DNA of 32,607 nucleotides from Candidatus Methylomirabilis sp. (GCA_020722945.1 DYJV01000025.1:1-32607), one strand, 5' to 3'; counted from the stretch's first letter, positions 7,011-16,443 are shown. Made by a program: numbers and translations. Notes: generated from the sequence alone by a model not told the origin.

Positions 7011-7944
7011 AATTTATTTTGTTGATAATATTGCTCACAACTTCGTATGGATTAGCCAGCTTATCCTTGATATCATTAATCAGGGTGTTATGGCTATCAT
7101 AAACTTTTTGTAGGATATTTTCTTGTATATCATTTTGAAGGAGTTTGAGAAACATCATCTCCCTTCTTTTTTGAGTAATTTTGCTGTAAGCTCCTGTATC
7201 AATAAGGAAATTTTTGTGGTTGTATATCTCATCAACCGCTTCCTTTACCCCTTTGTTGTAAAGGGCAATAGTCTCTTTTATTGAAGGAATCTTTCTATCT
7301 TTGTAAAGGTTTTTACTTAATTCGAGCATAGCTTGAAGCTCTCTTTTGGTTTTTGCAGCTCCCTCTCTGTCAGCTTTGTTGAGTATAAAGAGATCTGCTA
7401 TTTCAAGGATACCTGCTTTAATTGCCTGAACATCATCACCCATGCCGGGTATTACAACAACTATGGTGGTGTGTGCAGTATCAATGATCTCTATCTCGTC
7501 CTGTCCTACTCCGACTGTCTCGACTATGATTATAGTTTTGCCCATTGCATCCATTACATCTATTATCTCATTTGTAGAACTTGAAAGACCACCGAGATGA
7601 CCTCTTGTAGCAAGACTTCTGATAAAAACATCGGGATTGTCGCAGTGAGACTGCATCCGTATTCTATCCCCAAGAATTGCTCCACCTGAAAATGGGCTTG
7701 AAGGGTCAATTGCTATTACTCCTACTTTCTCCCCTCTCTGTATAAACTCTGAGATCAGCTTGTCTGTAAGAGTGCTTTTACCTGCACCCGGAACTCCTGT
7801 AATCCCTATTATGTAGGCGTTGCCTGTATATGGGTAAATTTTTTTTAGTTTCTCTCTGTAATTTGGGGTTTTGTCATCTATCTCCCGCATAAGTCTTGCA
7901 GCTGTCCGTAAATCACCCGATGTAAGCTTGTTAATAAAATCCAT
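6970..7944 (-). CDS. meaB: Methylmalonyl-CoA mutase-associated GTPase MeaB (ArgK family)
   Basis: The 324-residue G protein has the P-loop GITGVPGAGKST (47-58), the family block DPSSPFSGGAILGDRIRM, the switch element ETVGVGQDE and the base-specificity motif NKAD. MeaB loads and protects adenosylcobalamin in methylmalonyl-CoA mutase using GTP. It lies 41 bases downstream of the B12-binding mutase subunit on the same strand, the classical association. A gggag ribosome site precedes the ATG at 7944. Its C-terminal codons overlap the MBL frame. Confidence 0.96.
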   Translation of the reverse strand: MDFINKLTSGDLRTAARLMREIDDKTPNYREKLKKIYPYTGNAYIIGITGVPGAGKSTLTDKLISEFIQRGEKVGVIAIDPSSPFSGGAILGDRIRMQSHCDNPDVFIRSLATRGHLGGLSSSTNEIIDVMDAMGKTIIIVETVGVGQDEIEIIDTAHTTIVVVIPGMGDDVQAIKAGILEIADLFILNKADREGAAKTKRELQAMLELSKNLYKDRKIPSIKETIALYNKGVKEAVDEIYNHKNFLIDTGAYSKITQKRREMMFLKLLQNDIQENILQKVYDSHNTLINDIKDKLANPYEVVSNIINKINFDIGRDCNLNSSN

Positions 7945-7985
7945 TTTAAAAGTCTCCCTTTATAAATCAGTATGTGTGGTAGATG

Positions 7986-8396
7986 TTATACCTTTGGCGT
8001 AACATTTTTGAGAACCCAGTTGATAGTATCCTCAATCTTTGACCCTGGGAGAAAAATCTCTTTTACTCCTATATTTTTGAGAGCAGGGATATCGTCTTCA
8101 GGTATTATGCCGCCACCCCAAACTATGATATCATCTGCACCTTTTTCTTTGAGCATCTCCATAACTTTTGGAAATAGATACTCATGAGCACCTGCAAGAC
8201 TGCTTAACCCTATTGCATCAACATCTTCTTGAAGTGCAGTCATTACGATCTGATCAGGGGTCTGGTGAAGCCCTGTGTATATAACTTCAAAACCTGCATC
8301 TCTTAATCCTCTTGCGATTATCTTTGCTCCTCTGTCGTGACCGTCAAGACCCGGTTTTGCGATTAGGATTCTAAGTTTTTTGTTAATTTGAACCAT
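7986..8396 (-). CDS. B12-binding (small) subunit of a methylmalonyl-CoA-type mutase
   Basis: The 136-residue protein is a stand-alone cobalamin-binding domain. [11 protein letters not shown] (15-25) contains the D-x-H-x-x-G motif whose His20 coordinates cobalt, followed by [10 protein letters not shown] and the VWGGGIIP Rossmann glycine segment. Two-subunit mutases of archaea and many anaerobes use such a subunit with a separate catalytic chain of about 550 residues. That chain is not in this window. The start at 8396 has GGAGG 5 bases upstream and overlaps the HD-GYP gene by 14 bases. Methylmalonyl-CoA is favoured over other acyl-CoA mutases because of meaB, but isobutyryl- or ethylmalonyl-CoA types cannot be excluded. 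Confidence 0.92.
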   Translation of the reverse strand: MVQINKKLRILIAKPGLDGHDRGAKIIARGLRDAGFEVIYTGLHQTPDQIVMTALQEDVDAIGLSSLAGAHEYLFPKVMEMLKEKGADDIIVWGGGIIPEDDIPALKNIGVKEIFLPGSKIEDTINWVLKNVTPKV

Positions 8397-9882
8397 TTAC
8401 TCCTCCATTAGGTTTTTGTAATTTAGATTGTATTTCAGGGAGAGATTCAAGGAATGAATCCACAACATCTGGATCAAACTGTGTCCCTCTGTTTTTCTTA
8501 ATTTCTTCAACGATAATGTTAAAAGGTAGTTTCATTCTGTATGACCTATCTGATGACATTGCATCAAATGAATCTGCTAATGTGATAATCTTGACATAAA
8601 GTGGGATGGTATTTTTGTCTAAACCATCAGGGTATCCTTTGCCGTCGTATCTTTCGTGATGGTAATATACCATATCAAGCAATGTAGGAAACTGCTCTTT
8701 CATAGAGTGAAGGATAGATTTGCCTATGACAGGGTGCTGCTTCATATGTTCATACTCTGTATCTGTGAGTTTTGATGGTTTGTTGAGTATAGATTCTGGA
8801 ATACCTATTTTACCGATATCGTGAAGTAAACTTCCATACCCTATCTCTTCTATCTCCTTCTCTGGTAGTTGTAATTTCTTGGCGAGTATCTTTGAGTATA
8901 TTGATACATTTATTGAATGGTAATGAGTATAAGCATCTTTTGCATCTATTGTCATAGCTAAAGATTGAAGAACTTTGAGGAAGATGTCTTTATTTTTCTG
9001 GTGAAGATTGGCGTTTTCGATTGCAATAGAACCTTCATCAAAAATTATCTTCAGAGGAGATAATTTTTTTTTGTAGATGTCTGAGGTTTGGTGGAGATAG
9101 ATCATTACTGCAAATCCAAGTATCTCTGATGTTTTTAGGATGTATACAAGGATACTTTTGTAATCTATGTCAATGTTTAGATTAATTTTGGTGTCTGAGT
9201 AGTAGTATGGGGAATTTGTATTTTTAAGAAGTTTTAGGATTGTATCAAGGTAAATTTTGGTGGGAATTTTTTCAAAGAGAGAGTTTGCAATTAATTTGTC
9301 TTTTTCGTTAGTAACAAAGATATCTGGGGAAGTTTTGAATATATTGAAATTTTTGTTGAGGTAGAGGGCAGATATGTCAGGTTTCATTATTTTGTGAATG
9401 TTGTTGATAAGTTTACCTGATACATCGTTGATGTCAAGAGTATTGTTGATATTTTCAGATAAGGCATAAATCTCAAGAAATTCTTTTAGTTTGAGGTTTT
9501 CCTTCTCTAACTCTGCATTTTTGATGGTTTTCTCAACTACATTGATAAAGTTGGAAACTTTGAAAGGTTTGAGGATGTAGTCTTTAACTCCAAGCTGCAT
9601 AGCTTCAACTACTGTCTCTATGCTCCCATAACCTGTCATAATAATAATTGGTGGTGGATCTTGGTGATTCTCTATGATGTATCTGGAAAGCTCTATCCCT
9701 GTCATAACTTCCATAGATAAATCGGTTATGATCAGGTTAAATCTATCTTTTTTTAAGATATCTATTGCTTTTTGAGGGGAATTGCAAAGGGTAACCCTGT
9801 AATTGAAGTTTTCTAATGTCTCTTTTACAACATCAAGTATAATTTCGTCATCATCAACTAATAGTATGTTTTTCTTATCCAT
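8383..9882 (-). CDS. Response regulator with HD-GYP output domain (probable c-di-GMP phosphodiesterase)
   Basis: The 499-residue protein has a receiver domain (1-122; acidic pocket D10-D12, phosphoacceptor Asp54 in ITDLSM, Lys105 in LKPF), a central GAF-like region (about 140-295) and a C-terminal HD-GYP domain (about 300-490). The HD-GYP domain shows HDIGK (354-358), [13 protein letters not shown] (408-420) and [15 protein letters not shown], all intact, so hydrolysis of cyclic di-GMP is likely. No GGDEF domain and no membrane span are visible. The cognate kinase is not adjacent. Its 3' end overlaps the B12-binding subunit gene, and the ribosome site of that gene lies in its last codons. It is divergent from the Re-citrate synthase gene. 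Confidence 0.92.
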   Translation of the reverse strand: MDKKNILLVDDDEIILDVVKETLENFNYRVTLCNSPQKAIDILKKDRFNLIITDLSMEVMTGIELSRYIIENHQDPPPIIIMTGYGSIETVVEAMQLGVKDYILKPFKVSNFINVVEKTIKNAELEKENLKLKEFLEIYALSENINNTLDINDVSGKLINNIHKIMKPDISALYLNKNFNIFKTSPDIFVTNEKDKLIANSLFEKIPTKIYLDTILKLLKNTNSPYYYSDTKINLNIDIDYKSILVYILKTSEILGFAVMIYLHQTSDIYKKKLSPLKIIFDEGSIAIENANLHQKNKDIFLKVLQSLAMTIDAKDAYTHYHSINVSIYSKILAKKLQLPEKEIEEIGYGSLLHDIGKIGIPESILNKPSKLTDTEYEHMKQHPVIGKSILHSMKEQFPTLLDMVYYHHERYDGKGYPDGLDKNTIPLYVKIITLADSFDAMSSDRSYRMKLPFNIIVEEIKKNRGTQFDPDVVDSFLESLPEIQSKLQKPNGGVNGSN

Positions 9883-10014
9883 TGCCTTCTCTTGCTTTGA
9901 ATATTTAATTTGTTTTACTACAATGTTTTTCTATAAATGTAAATAGTGTATATTGAAATTTACTTAAATGATATAGAAATATAATAATTGATACTGATAA
10001 AGTTAAATTATTGA

Positions 10015-10045
10015 TTGATTTTAAGGTCAAAATATTATATATAAA
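10015..10045 (+). promoter_or_regulatory. Candidate promoter for the Re-citrate synthase gene
   Basis: TTGATT at 10015-10020 and TATATA at 10038-10043 are 17 bp apart, with overlapping alternatives (TATAAA at 10040). It lies about 50 bp before the ATG at 10097. In DNA this AT-rich such matches arise by chance. Confidence 0.3.
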
Positions 10046-10096
10046 AAATTTCTATCTGTTTGATTGCAGATAATTTTATCTTTTAAAGGGGGGAGT

Positions 10097-11920
10097 ATGC
10101 AAAAAAGAAAAGGTCTTAATATTAACAAAATTATGCAGATACAAGAGAAAAAATTTCCTCTTATAGATGTTAAAGAGCCAAATCTTTTGAGAGAGCTCTT
10201 CCCATACAGTGAAGTTCCCAAAATAAAAGTTGAAAATAATGTTGTATTACAATTAATCCCTAATGATATATTTATTACTGATACTACTTTCAGGGATGGA
10301 CAGCAAGCAAGACCCCCTTACACTCCTGAGCAGATTGCAACTATTTTCTCTTACCTTCATAAATTGGGGGGACCAAATGGCATTATCAGAAAATCTGAAT
10401 TTTTTCTTTACTCTGATAAAGATAAAAGAGCATTAGAGCTTTGTCAGGAGAAGAACTACAAATTTCCTATTATAACTGGCTGGATTAGAGCAAATAAAGA
10501 GGATTTTAAGCTTGTAAAACAGATGGGTCTATCAGAGACAGGTATTTTGACATCTGTATCTGATTATCATATATTTCTAAAGCTCAAGAAAACAAGAAAA
10601 GATGTTATGAAAGAGTATCTTGAAGTTGTTGAAGAGGCTTTAGAAAATGGAATTACTCCAAGATGCCACTTTGAAGATATTACAAGAGCTGATATTTATG
10701 GCTTTGTTCTCCCATTTACTCAGAAGCTTTTACGATTGCAGGAGCAGGGCGATATCCCAATAATATTAAGGTTATGTGATACTATGGGGTATGGTGTTCC
10801 TTTTCCATTTGTATCACTTCCGAGAGGGGTTCCAAAGCTTTTCAGAGTGTTTGTTGATGAGCTTGGTGTTGAATCTAAAAATCTTGAATGGCATGGGCAC
10901 AACGATTTTCATAAAGTTCTTGTAAATGGGACTGCGGCATGGCTTTATGGCTGCTCTGCTGTAAATGGGGCACTATTTGGTTTTGGAGAGAGAACAGGGA
11001 ATACTCCAATAGAGGGTTTGATATTTGACTATATTAGCATAGTAGGTAGTAGCAATGGTATAGATACAACTATCATTACAGAACTCAAAAATTATTTTGA
11101 GAGGGAGATAAATTACCATACCCCCCCTAATTTCCCATTTGTTGGTTCTGAGTTTAATATTACAAGAGCGGGGATACATGCTGATGGTCTTACAAAAAAT
11201 GAAGAGATTTACAATGTCTTTGATACAACTACCCTCCTAAACAGACCTCCAGGGGTAGCCATCAATGACAAATCTGGAGCTGCAGGTATTGCTCATTGGA
11301 TTAACTCTTATTTTGGGTTTAAAGGTGATTCTGTGATAGAGAAACATCATCCAAGTATAATCAAGATTTATACATATATCAAAAATCTTTATGAGCAGGG
11401 GAGAATAACATCTTTGTCCTCTGAAGAGATGGAGAAGCTCGTAAGGAAGTATTTCCCTGAATATTTTGTTTCTGAATTTGATGTTATAAAAGAGAAAGCT
11501 AAAAATATGATGAAAAAACTTATAAATGAGTTGATAAGCAACCGCTCATTTAAAGATTTTCATATTGATGAGATGGAGAAAGAGTTAAAGACCTTGCTCT
11601 TCGAAAATAGTTTTATCCAATTTGCTTATGTTGTTGATCTTGAAGGGAATCAGATCACAAAAAATATTACTCAACTTGATGAGATGAACAAATACTCTTT
11701 AAGCTGGGTAAGGGGCAACCTTGCAGATAGAGATTGGTTTATTACTCCTCTAAAAACTGGTAAACTATTTATCTCAAACCTTTTTACATCAAAAATTACA
11801 GGGGATCTCTGTGTAACAGTGAGTAACCCTATCTGGAAAGCTGATGACGAATTAGCAGGGATACTTGGACTTGATATAAAATTTGAAAAATTGCTCGAAA
11901 TAGAGAATAGCCTCGAGTAA
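10097..11920 (+). CDS. Re-citrate synthase-like HMGL-family enzyme with C-terminal Cache/PDC-like domain
   Basis: 607 residues from ATG 10097 (aggggggag ribosome site; the frame also opens at TTG 10064, which lacks one). Residues about 50-420 are a DRE-TIM/HMGL catalytic domain: DTTFRDGQQARPPYTPEQI (62-80), SEFFLY, RCHFEDITRADIYGFV, metal-binding WHGHND (266-271), GERTGNTPIEG and HADGLTKNEEIYNVFDT. These blocks fit the Re-citrate synthase group (Clostridium kluyveri type) better than LeuA or homocitrate synthase. Re-face condensation of acetyl-CoA and oxaloacetate is therefore the first guess. The LeuA regulatory domain is absent. Residues about 500-600 instead look like a Cache/PDC ligand-binding domain (GNLADRDWF, then CVTVSNPIW and GILGLDIKFEKL), but with no signal peptide or TM segment. 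The family is often mislabelled histone-lysine methyltransferase; no SET domain is present. Confidence 0.85.
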   Translation: MQKRKGLNINKIMQIQEKKFPLIDVKEPNLLRELFPYSEVPKIKVENNVVLQLIPNDIFITDTTFRDGQQARPPYTPEQIATIFSYLHKLGGPNGIIRKSEFFLYSDKDKRALELCQEKNYKFPIITGWIRANKEDFKLVKQMGLSETGILTSVSDYHIFLKLKKTRKDVMKEYLEVVEEALENGITPRCHFEDITRADIYGFVLPFTQKLLRLQEQGDIPIILRLCDTMGYGVPFPFVSLPRGVPKLFRVFVDELGVESKNLEWHGHNDFHKVLVNGTAAWLYGCSAVNGALFGFGERTGNTPIEGLIFDYISIVGSSNGIDTTIITELKNYFEREINYHTPPNFPFVGSEFNITRAGIHADGLTKNEEIYNVFDTTTLLNRPPGVAINDKSGAAGIAHWINSYFGFKGDSVIEKHHPSIIKIYTYIKNLYEQGRITSLSSEEMEKLVRKYFPEYFVSEFDVIKEKAKNMMKKLINELISNRSFKDFHIDEMEKELKTLLFENSFIQFAYVVDLEGNQITKNITQLDEMNKYSLSWVRGNLADRDWFITPLKTGKLFISNLFTSKITGDLCVTVSNPIWKADDELAGILGLDIKFEKLLEIENSLE

Positions 11921-12023
11921 CTTTTTAATTTATTGGATATTAGATATTTTTGAAAATATTGTTGTGATATTTTAGTTTAATACTTATTTTGTTTTGTAAT
12001 TATTTTTTAAGGGAGTATCTATT

Positions 12024-13283
12024 ATGGGTAAAACGCTTGTTGAAAAAATTATAGGCATGAATGCCAACAAATCTGTCACAGCAGGGGAGATAGTCGTGGT
12101 TCCAGTGACTTCTTGCCTTACACAAGATGGGACAGGACCTCTTGCGATAGATCAGATAATGAAACTTTCTGGTGGGACAATCAAAAATCCAAACACAACT
12201 TATCTCTTTATAGACCATGCATCTCCAAGTCCAAGAAAAGAGCTCTCTAATGACCATAAAAAGATAAGAAATTTTGCTCAAAAAACAGGTGCTCACCTTT
12301 TTGATATAGGTGATGGTGTTTGCCATCAGATTGTTGCTGAGAAATTTCTAAACCCTGGTGAGATTTTAATAGGAGCTGATTCCCATACATGCACAGGTGG
12401 CGGGTTGTCTGCTTTTGCTACAGGTATGGGTTCGACAGATGTTGCTGTTGGGATAGCCTATGGGAAAACATGGCTTAGGGTTCCTGAGGCAATCAAGGTT
12501 AATATTTCTGGTAAATTTAAAAAAGGTGTGTATGCAAAAGATTTGATTCTATTCCTTATAGGTAAAATAGGTGCTGATGGAGCCACATACAAATCACTTG
12601 AATTTGGGGGAGAGAGTCTTGAATACCTCCAGATGAATGACAGACTTACACTTGCTAATATGGCTGTTGAGGCAGGTGCTAAATGTGGATTGTTTCCTTC
12701 AGATGCCATTACCAAACAGTATCTTCAGCAGAGGGGTAGAGGTGACAAATTTATCTCTATAAATATGGATAATGATGCAAATTATCAAAGTGTCATAGAT
12801 ATACAACTTGATGACCTTGAGCCTATGGTATCTTTCCCACACACTGTTGATAATACAAGGAAAATTACAGATAAAGATTGTAATGATATCAAAATAGATC
12901 AGGTATTTATCGGGACATGCACAAATGGCAGGATTGAAGATCTTAGAATTGCTGCCTCTATTTTAAAAGGGAGAAAAGTTCACCCAGGGACAAGGCTCAT
13001 AGTTACACCTGCATCGAGAGAGATTTTCTCTAATGCTATTGATGAAGGGCTACTCAAAATTTTTAATGAAGCTGGAGCTTCAATCAATAATCCTGGTTGT
13101 GGAGCTTGTGTTGGTGTCCACCAAGGGATACTCGGAGATGATGAAAATTGTCTATCTACTCAAAATAGGAATTTTCATGGTAGAATGGGTAATACAAAAG
13201 GGAACATATTTTTATCCTCTCCAGCTACTGCTGCTGCATCTGCTGTAGAGGGTAAACTTACAAACCCTATAAAATATCTATAA
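12024..13283 (+). CDS. Aconitase / homoaconitase / 3-isopropylmalate dehydratase large-subunit family protein
   Basis: The 419-residue protein is a LeuC/HacA-type large subunit. It has ADSHTCTGGGLSAFATGMGSTD around 118-140, with the first Fe-S cysteine, then FIGTCTNGR and NPGCGACVG with the other [4Fe-4S] ligands, and the active-site block GRMGNTKGNIFLSSPATAAASA near the C-terminus. It lacks the swivel domain, supplied in this family by a separate small subunit (LeuD-like), and none is encoded next to it. Placement 103 bases after the Re-citrate-synthase-like gene makes citrate to isocitrate (aconitase) a reasonable guess; homoaconitase or isopropylmalate isomerase cannot be excluded. A taaggga ribosome site precedes the ATG. 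Confidence 0.88.
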   Translation: MGKTLVEKIIGMNANKSVTAGEIVVVPVTSCLTQDGTGPLAIDQIMKLSGGTIKNPNTTYLFIDHASPSPRKELSNDHKKIRNFAQKTGAHLFDIGDGVCHQIVAEKFLNPGEILIGADSHTCTGGGLSAFATGMGSTDVAVGIAYGKTWLRVPEAIKVNISGKFKKGVYAKDLILFLIGKIGADGATYKSLEFGGESLEYLQMNDRLTLANMAVEAGAKCGLFPSDAITKQYLQQRGRGDKFISINMDNDANYQSVIDIQLDDLEPMVSFPHTVDNTRKITDKDCNDIKIDQVFIGTCTNGRIEDLRIAASILKGRKVHPGTRLIVTPASREIFSNAIDEGLLKIFNEAGASINNPGCGACVGVHQGILGDDENCLSTQNRNFHGRMGNTKGNIFLSSPATAAASAVEGKLTNPIKYL

Positions 13284-13286
13284 ATT

Positions 13287-13733
13287 ATGCCTTACAAGAT
13301 TTGGAGAGAAGATAATACCTTATTTGTAAATTATAAGGTGAGGAATCACCAGATAGATTCGTATGGTCATATTAATAATGCTACATATTTGCAGTTTCTT
13401 GAGGATGCAAGAGCTGATTTTTTCTCATTTCTTGGGCATCCTCTTAGTTTTCTTGCTAAAAATAATATTTATATTTACATTACAGAGATAAGTATTAAAT
13501 ATCTCAACCCTGGTTTTTTAGATGATGTAATAACTGTCTCAGGAAATGTAACTGATATCTCCAAAATAAGAGCTACATGGCATCAAAATATTTATAATGC
13601 TGATTCGAAGAAGCTCGTTACTGCAGATGTAAAGGGTGCATTTTTAGATTCAAATAAAAAAGGTATCAGGATTCCAGAGATTGTTTTAAAAGGTTTGGAA
13701 TCGATGCTCTTAAATAAAAATATAGAGAAATAG
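13287..13733 (+). CDS. Hotdog-fold thioesterase (4HBT / YbgC-like)
   Basis: The 148-residue protein has the 4-hydroxybenzoyl-CoA thioesterase family pattern QIDSYGHINNATYLQFLEDARADFF (split: D-x-x-G-H-I-N-N at about 24-31, Y-L-Q-F-L-E-D-A-R after it), with the putative catalytic Asp in IDSYGH. Then come the long strands ITEISIKYLNPGFLDD and IRATWHQNIYN. It should hydrolyse an acyl-CoA thioester in the cytoplasm; chain preference cannot be read. It starts 3 bases after the aconitase-like stop, so it is probably in the same transcript, though no clear ribosome site is visible. Confidence 0.85.
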   Translation: MPYKIWREDNTLFVNYKVRNHQIDSYGHINNATYLQFLEDARADFFSFLGHPLSFLAKNNIYIYITEISIKYLNPGFLDDVITVSGNVTDISKIRATWHQNIYNADSKKLVTADVKGAFLDSNKKGIRIPEIVLKGLESMLLNKNIEK

Positions 13734-13750
13734 AAAGGTTTATCTACCTA

Positions 13751-15196
13751 ATGAAGTATCTTTTTACTCTTTTTACTCTTCTTTTTTTAGTTACTTCAAT
13801 TTATGCACAAAACAAAAGACCATTTACCAAGCATGAGGTTTTTCTTAAAGGGTCGGAGTATGAGCTTCATGTTTACAGGATATATGGGAGACAAGATGGG
13901 AATACTATGCTCATTATTGGTGGGATACAAGGTGATGAGCCGGGTGGATATCTTTCGGCTGATCTCTATTCAGACCTAAAGATAGAGAAGGGGAATCTGA
14001 TAGTTGTTCCAAGGGCAAACTTCAAATCTATAATTCTTTTTGACCGTGGTCCTGATGGTGATATGAATAGACAATTTCCAAAAGGGAAAGTTGAAAGCAA
14101 AATGGATCAGGTTGTTCGTATTTTGCAGAATCTTATTTCAGAGGCTGATGTTTTTCTCCATCTTCATGAAGGGTGGGGATTTCATAGCCCCAAATATATT
14201 GACAAAAACAGAAATCCTGAGAGATTTGGACAATCGATTATTACTGACAGCGACTCTTTTAAATGTAGTAGTGGTAAGATTCTTGATCTCAAGAAAGTTG
14301 CAAATGATGTATTAAATAGTGTCAATAGTAAAATTGAAAATAAAAATTACCATCTTGTCTATTTTAACACCAACACTAATGACCCCAATACCAATTTCAA
14401 AGATATGAGGAAAACAGCAACCTTTTATGCTCTGACAAAGTATTGCATCCCCTCATTTGGGATTGAAAGCTCCAAAAATCTCTCCTCAATGGAGTTTAAA
14501 ATATTAATACATAATTATGCGATAAATGAGTTTATGAAAATTTTCGGAATAATACCTGAAAATCCGCAGATAGTAATGTTGACCCCCCAATTTAATTATA
14601 CTGTTGTCAAGGTAAATTCAAATCCAAAAGTTTTTAATAAAGATAGCATTATCCAAATTAACTCTGGTGACACTATTGAAGTAAGTGAGATAGAAGCAAA
14701 TTACAAGCGTGGACTTTCTGCTGATGTATTAGGTTTTGGTGAACTAAATGACATCAACAAACCTTTCAAAATAACTGACAATACGGTGATAATTTTTAGA
14801 AAAGATAATATAAAAATTGCAGAGATCCCGATTAATGTAGTTGGCCAGAAATCGATTAATAGAGTAAGCCATGAATCTAAATTAAAATTTAATCTCTCCC
14901 TCAATAATGTTAAAATGGAAGTTGGAGATAATCAAATTATTGAAGTAAAGATGGGTGATATATTAGAATTTTACGATGTATCATTTAATTCTAAGCCTGC
15001 CAAAGATATGGAGGTTAATTTTAAAGGTTTTGTGCCACCTAATCTTTTTAATAAAGGTGATGACAGAGGTTACAAGATACCAATAGATAAAAATCTGATG
15101 AGATCGTATTCAAAAGATTGTAAAGGTGTTTTTTATCCTGTGGTAGCTACCAAAGATGAGAATGAAAAAGCTAAAATGTGGATAAAAATTAAATGA
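13751..15196 (+). CDS. Periplasmic M99/M14-type metallocarboxypeptidase, Csd4/Pgp1-like
   Basis: The 481-residue protein has a signal peptide (hydrophobic to about residue 19, YAQNK). A carboxypeptidase domain follows: GGIQGDEPGGYLSADL (57-72) with Gln60 and Glu63 where ordinary M14 enzymes have His and Glu, RGPDGDMNRQFP (99-110), FLHLHEGWGFHS (135-146) with the third metal ligand, and GIESSK (237-242) with the probable catalytic Glu239. The Gln in place of the first zinc His is, as I recall, the hallmark of Helicobacter Csd4 and Campylobacter Pgp1. Those trim peptidoglycan tripeptides to dipeptides and set cell curvature. The last 220 residues look like beta-rich (Ig-like) domains, as in Csd4. 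The 3' end overlaps the M48 gene by ATGA. Confidence 0.8.
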   Translation: MKYLFTLFTLLFLVTSIYAQNKRPFTKHEVFLKGSEYELHVYRIYGRQDGNTMLIIGGIQGDEPGGYLSADLYSDLKIEKGNLIVVPRANFKSIILFDRGPDGDMNRQFPKGKVESKMDQVVRILQNLISEADVFLHLHEGWGFHSPKYIDKNRNPERFGQSIITDSDSFKCSSGKILDLKKVANDVLNSVNSKIENKNYHLVYFNTNTNDPNTNFKDMRKTATFYALTKYCIPSFGIESSKNLSSMEFKILIHNYAINEFMKIFGIIPENPQIVMLTPQFNYTVVKVNSNPKVFNKDSIIQINSGDTIEVSEIEANYKRGLSADVLGFGELNDINKPFKITDNTVIIFRKDNIKIAEIPINVVGQKSINRVSHESKLKFNLSLNNVKMEVGDNQIIEVKMGDILEFYDVSFNSKPAKDMEVNFKGFVPPNLFNKGDDRGYKIPIDKNLMRSYSKDCKGVFYPVVATKDENEKAKMWIKIK

Positions 15197-16443
15197 TTTT
15201 TTACGGTTACCTTCTTCTCTTCACTCTTTTTTTGATAGAGTGTTTTGAAATATTTCTGACTTATCTAAATTTAAAACATATAAAAGATAGTAAGGTAAAT
15301 ACCCCGCCAGAGCGATTATTTCAAATTTTTGATAAAAAAGATGTATATTTAGCTTTTGATTATCAGAGTGAGAAGGGTAGGCTTGATATTATAAGGAGGA
15401 TTTGTAATATCCCATTCTTCTATCTACTCTTTATTTCAGGCTACATTCAGATATATTCATCTTATCTCAACAGATATTTTCATAATGATATAATTGCTGC
15501 AGTTATATTTTTCTCATCTTTTGCGATTTACTCCTTTTTAATAAACCTACCTTTTACTCTTTACGATATTTTTACTATTGATCAGAAATACCACTTCAAC
15601 AAAATGACTCTACCTCTTTTTATAAGAGATACTCTTATTTCTGGTGTTATATCTCTGGTTATTATGGTTGTTCTTCTGGCTGTAATAACTTTCCTTAAAA
15701 ATAATTTTCAAGATATCTGGTGGTTGTGTGCGGCACTATTTGTCTCACTCTTTCTCATCCTCTTAAATTATATTTACCCAGTTTTTATTGCTCCTATCTT
15801 TAATAAATTTGAAAAAATAGAGGATAACGACTTAATAAATAAAATATCTCATGTAACAGAAGTTGCACACTTTCCACTTGAAAAGATATTTAAAATGGAT
15901 GCTTCAAAGAGATCTACTCATTCAAATGCCTACTTTACCGGTTTTGGTAGTAAAAGAAGAGTTGTTTTGTTTGATACCCTTTTAAATAATCACAGTAATG
16001 ATGAGATTGTTTCAATTCTTGCCCACGAAATAGGCCACTACAAACTGGGGCATATAAAAAAGGGTCTGATATTGAGTAATGTTTCAATATTTATACTCTT
16101 TTTCCTTATAGGCCTTATGATAAATAGAGATTTTATTTACAGTAGTTTTGGATTTGAGCAGAGAGTATATATAGGATTATTTTTATCTATGCTTTTCCTC
16201 TCTCCACTCAATTTTATTGTTCAGCCTCTATTTTCATACTTTTCAAGGCGGCATGAATATCAGGCAGATAATTTTGCAATAAATATTACTAAAAAGGGAG
16301 AGATTTTTATTCAAACAATTATTAAACTTTATAAAGATAATTTAGCCAATCCATATCCCCACCCGTTATACAAAATTTTTTACTACTCTCATCCTACTCT
16401 TTTTGAAAGGATAGAAAATATTAATAGAGGAGAAGATAAATAA
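15193..16443 (+). CDS. Ste24/CAAX-protease-type membrane metallopeptidase (M48)
   Basis: The 416-residue integral membrane protein has about six hydrophobic spans (near 3-25, 73-91, 101-121, 146-168, 175-200, 295-315 and 325-345), the zinc motif HEIGH (278-282), a third-ligand region SRRHEYQADNFA and a Ste24-like N-terminal region. It contains the family blocks LPFTLYDIFTIDQKYHFN (119-136) and STHSNAYFTGFG (241-252). Bacterial members probably act in envelope protein quality control; prenylated substrates are not expected. It is coupled by ATGA to the Csd4-like gene and sits 1 base before the M23 gene. Confidence 0.9.
   Translation: MIFYGYLLLFTLFLIECFEIFLTYLNLKHIKDSKVNTPPERLFQIFDKKDVYLAFDYQSEKGRLDIIRRICNIPFFYLLFISGYIQIYSSYLNRYFHNDIIAAVIFFSSFAIYSFLINLPFTLYDIFTIDQKYHFNKMTLPLFIRDTLISGVISLVIMVVLLAVITFLKNNFQDIWWLCAALFVSLFLILLNYIYPVFIAPIFNKFEKIEDNDLINKISHVTEVAHFPLEKIFKMDASKRSTHSNAYFTGFGSKRRVVLFDTLLNNHSNDEIVSILAHEIGHYKLGHIKKGLILSNVSIFILFFLIGLMINRDFIYSSFGFEQRVYIGLFLSMLFLSPLNFIVQPLFSYFSRRHEYQADNFAINITKKGEIFIQTIIKLYKDNLANPYPHPLYKIFYYSHPTLFERIENINRGEDK

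Noticed and set aside
10064-10096. Upstream TTG start for the Re-citrate-synthase-like gene
   Set aside because: These codons include the ribosome site of ATG 10097 and add no family-like sequence.
10097-11920. Histone-lysine N-methyltransferase label
   Set aside because: This name is often attached to the family, but the protein has an HMGL catalytic domain and no SET domain.
12000-12326. Minus-strand open frame opposite the aconitase-like gene
   Set aside because: It is fully inside a well-supported gene, rich in Cys/Trp/His as expected from antisense reading, and has no family resemblance.
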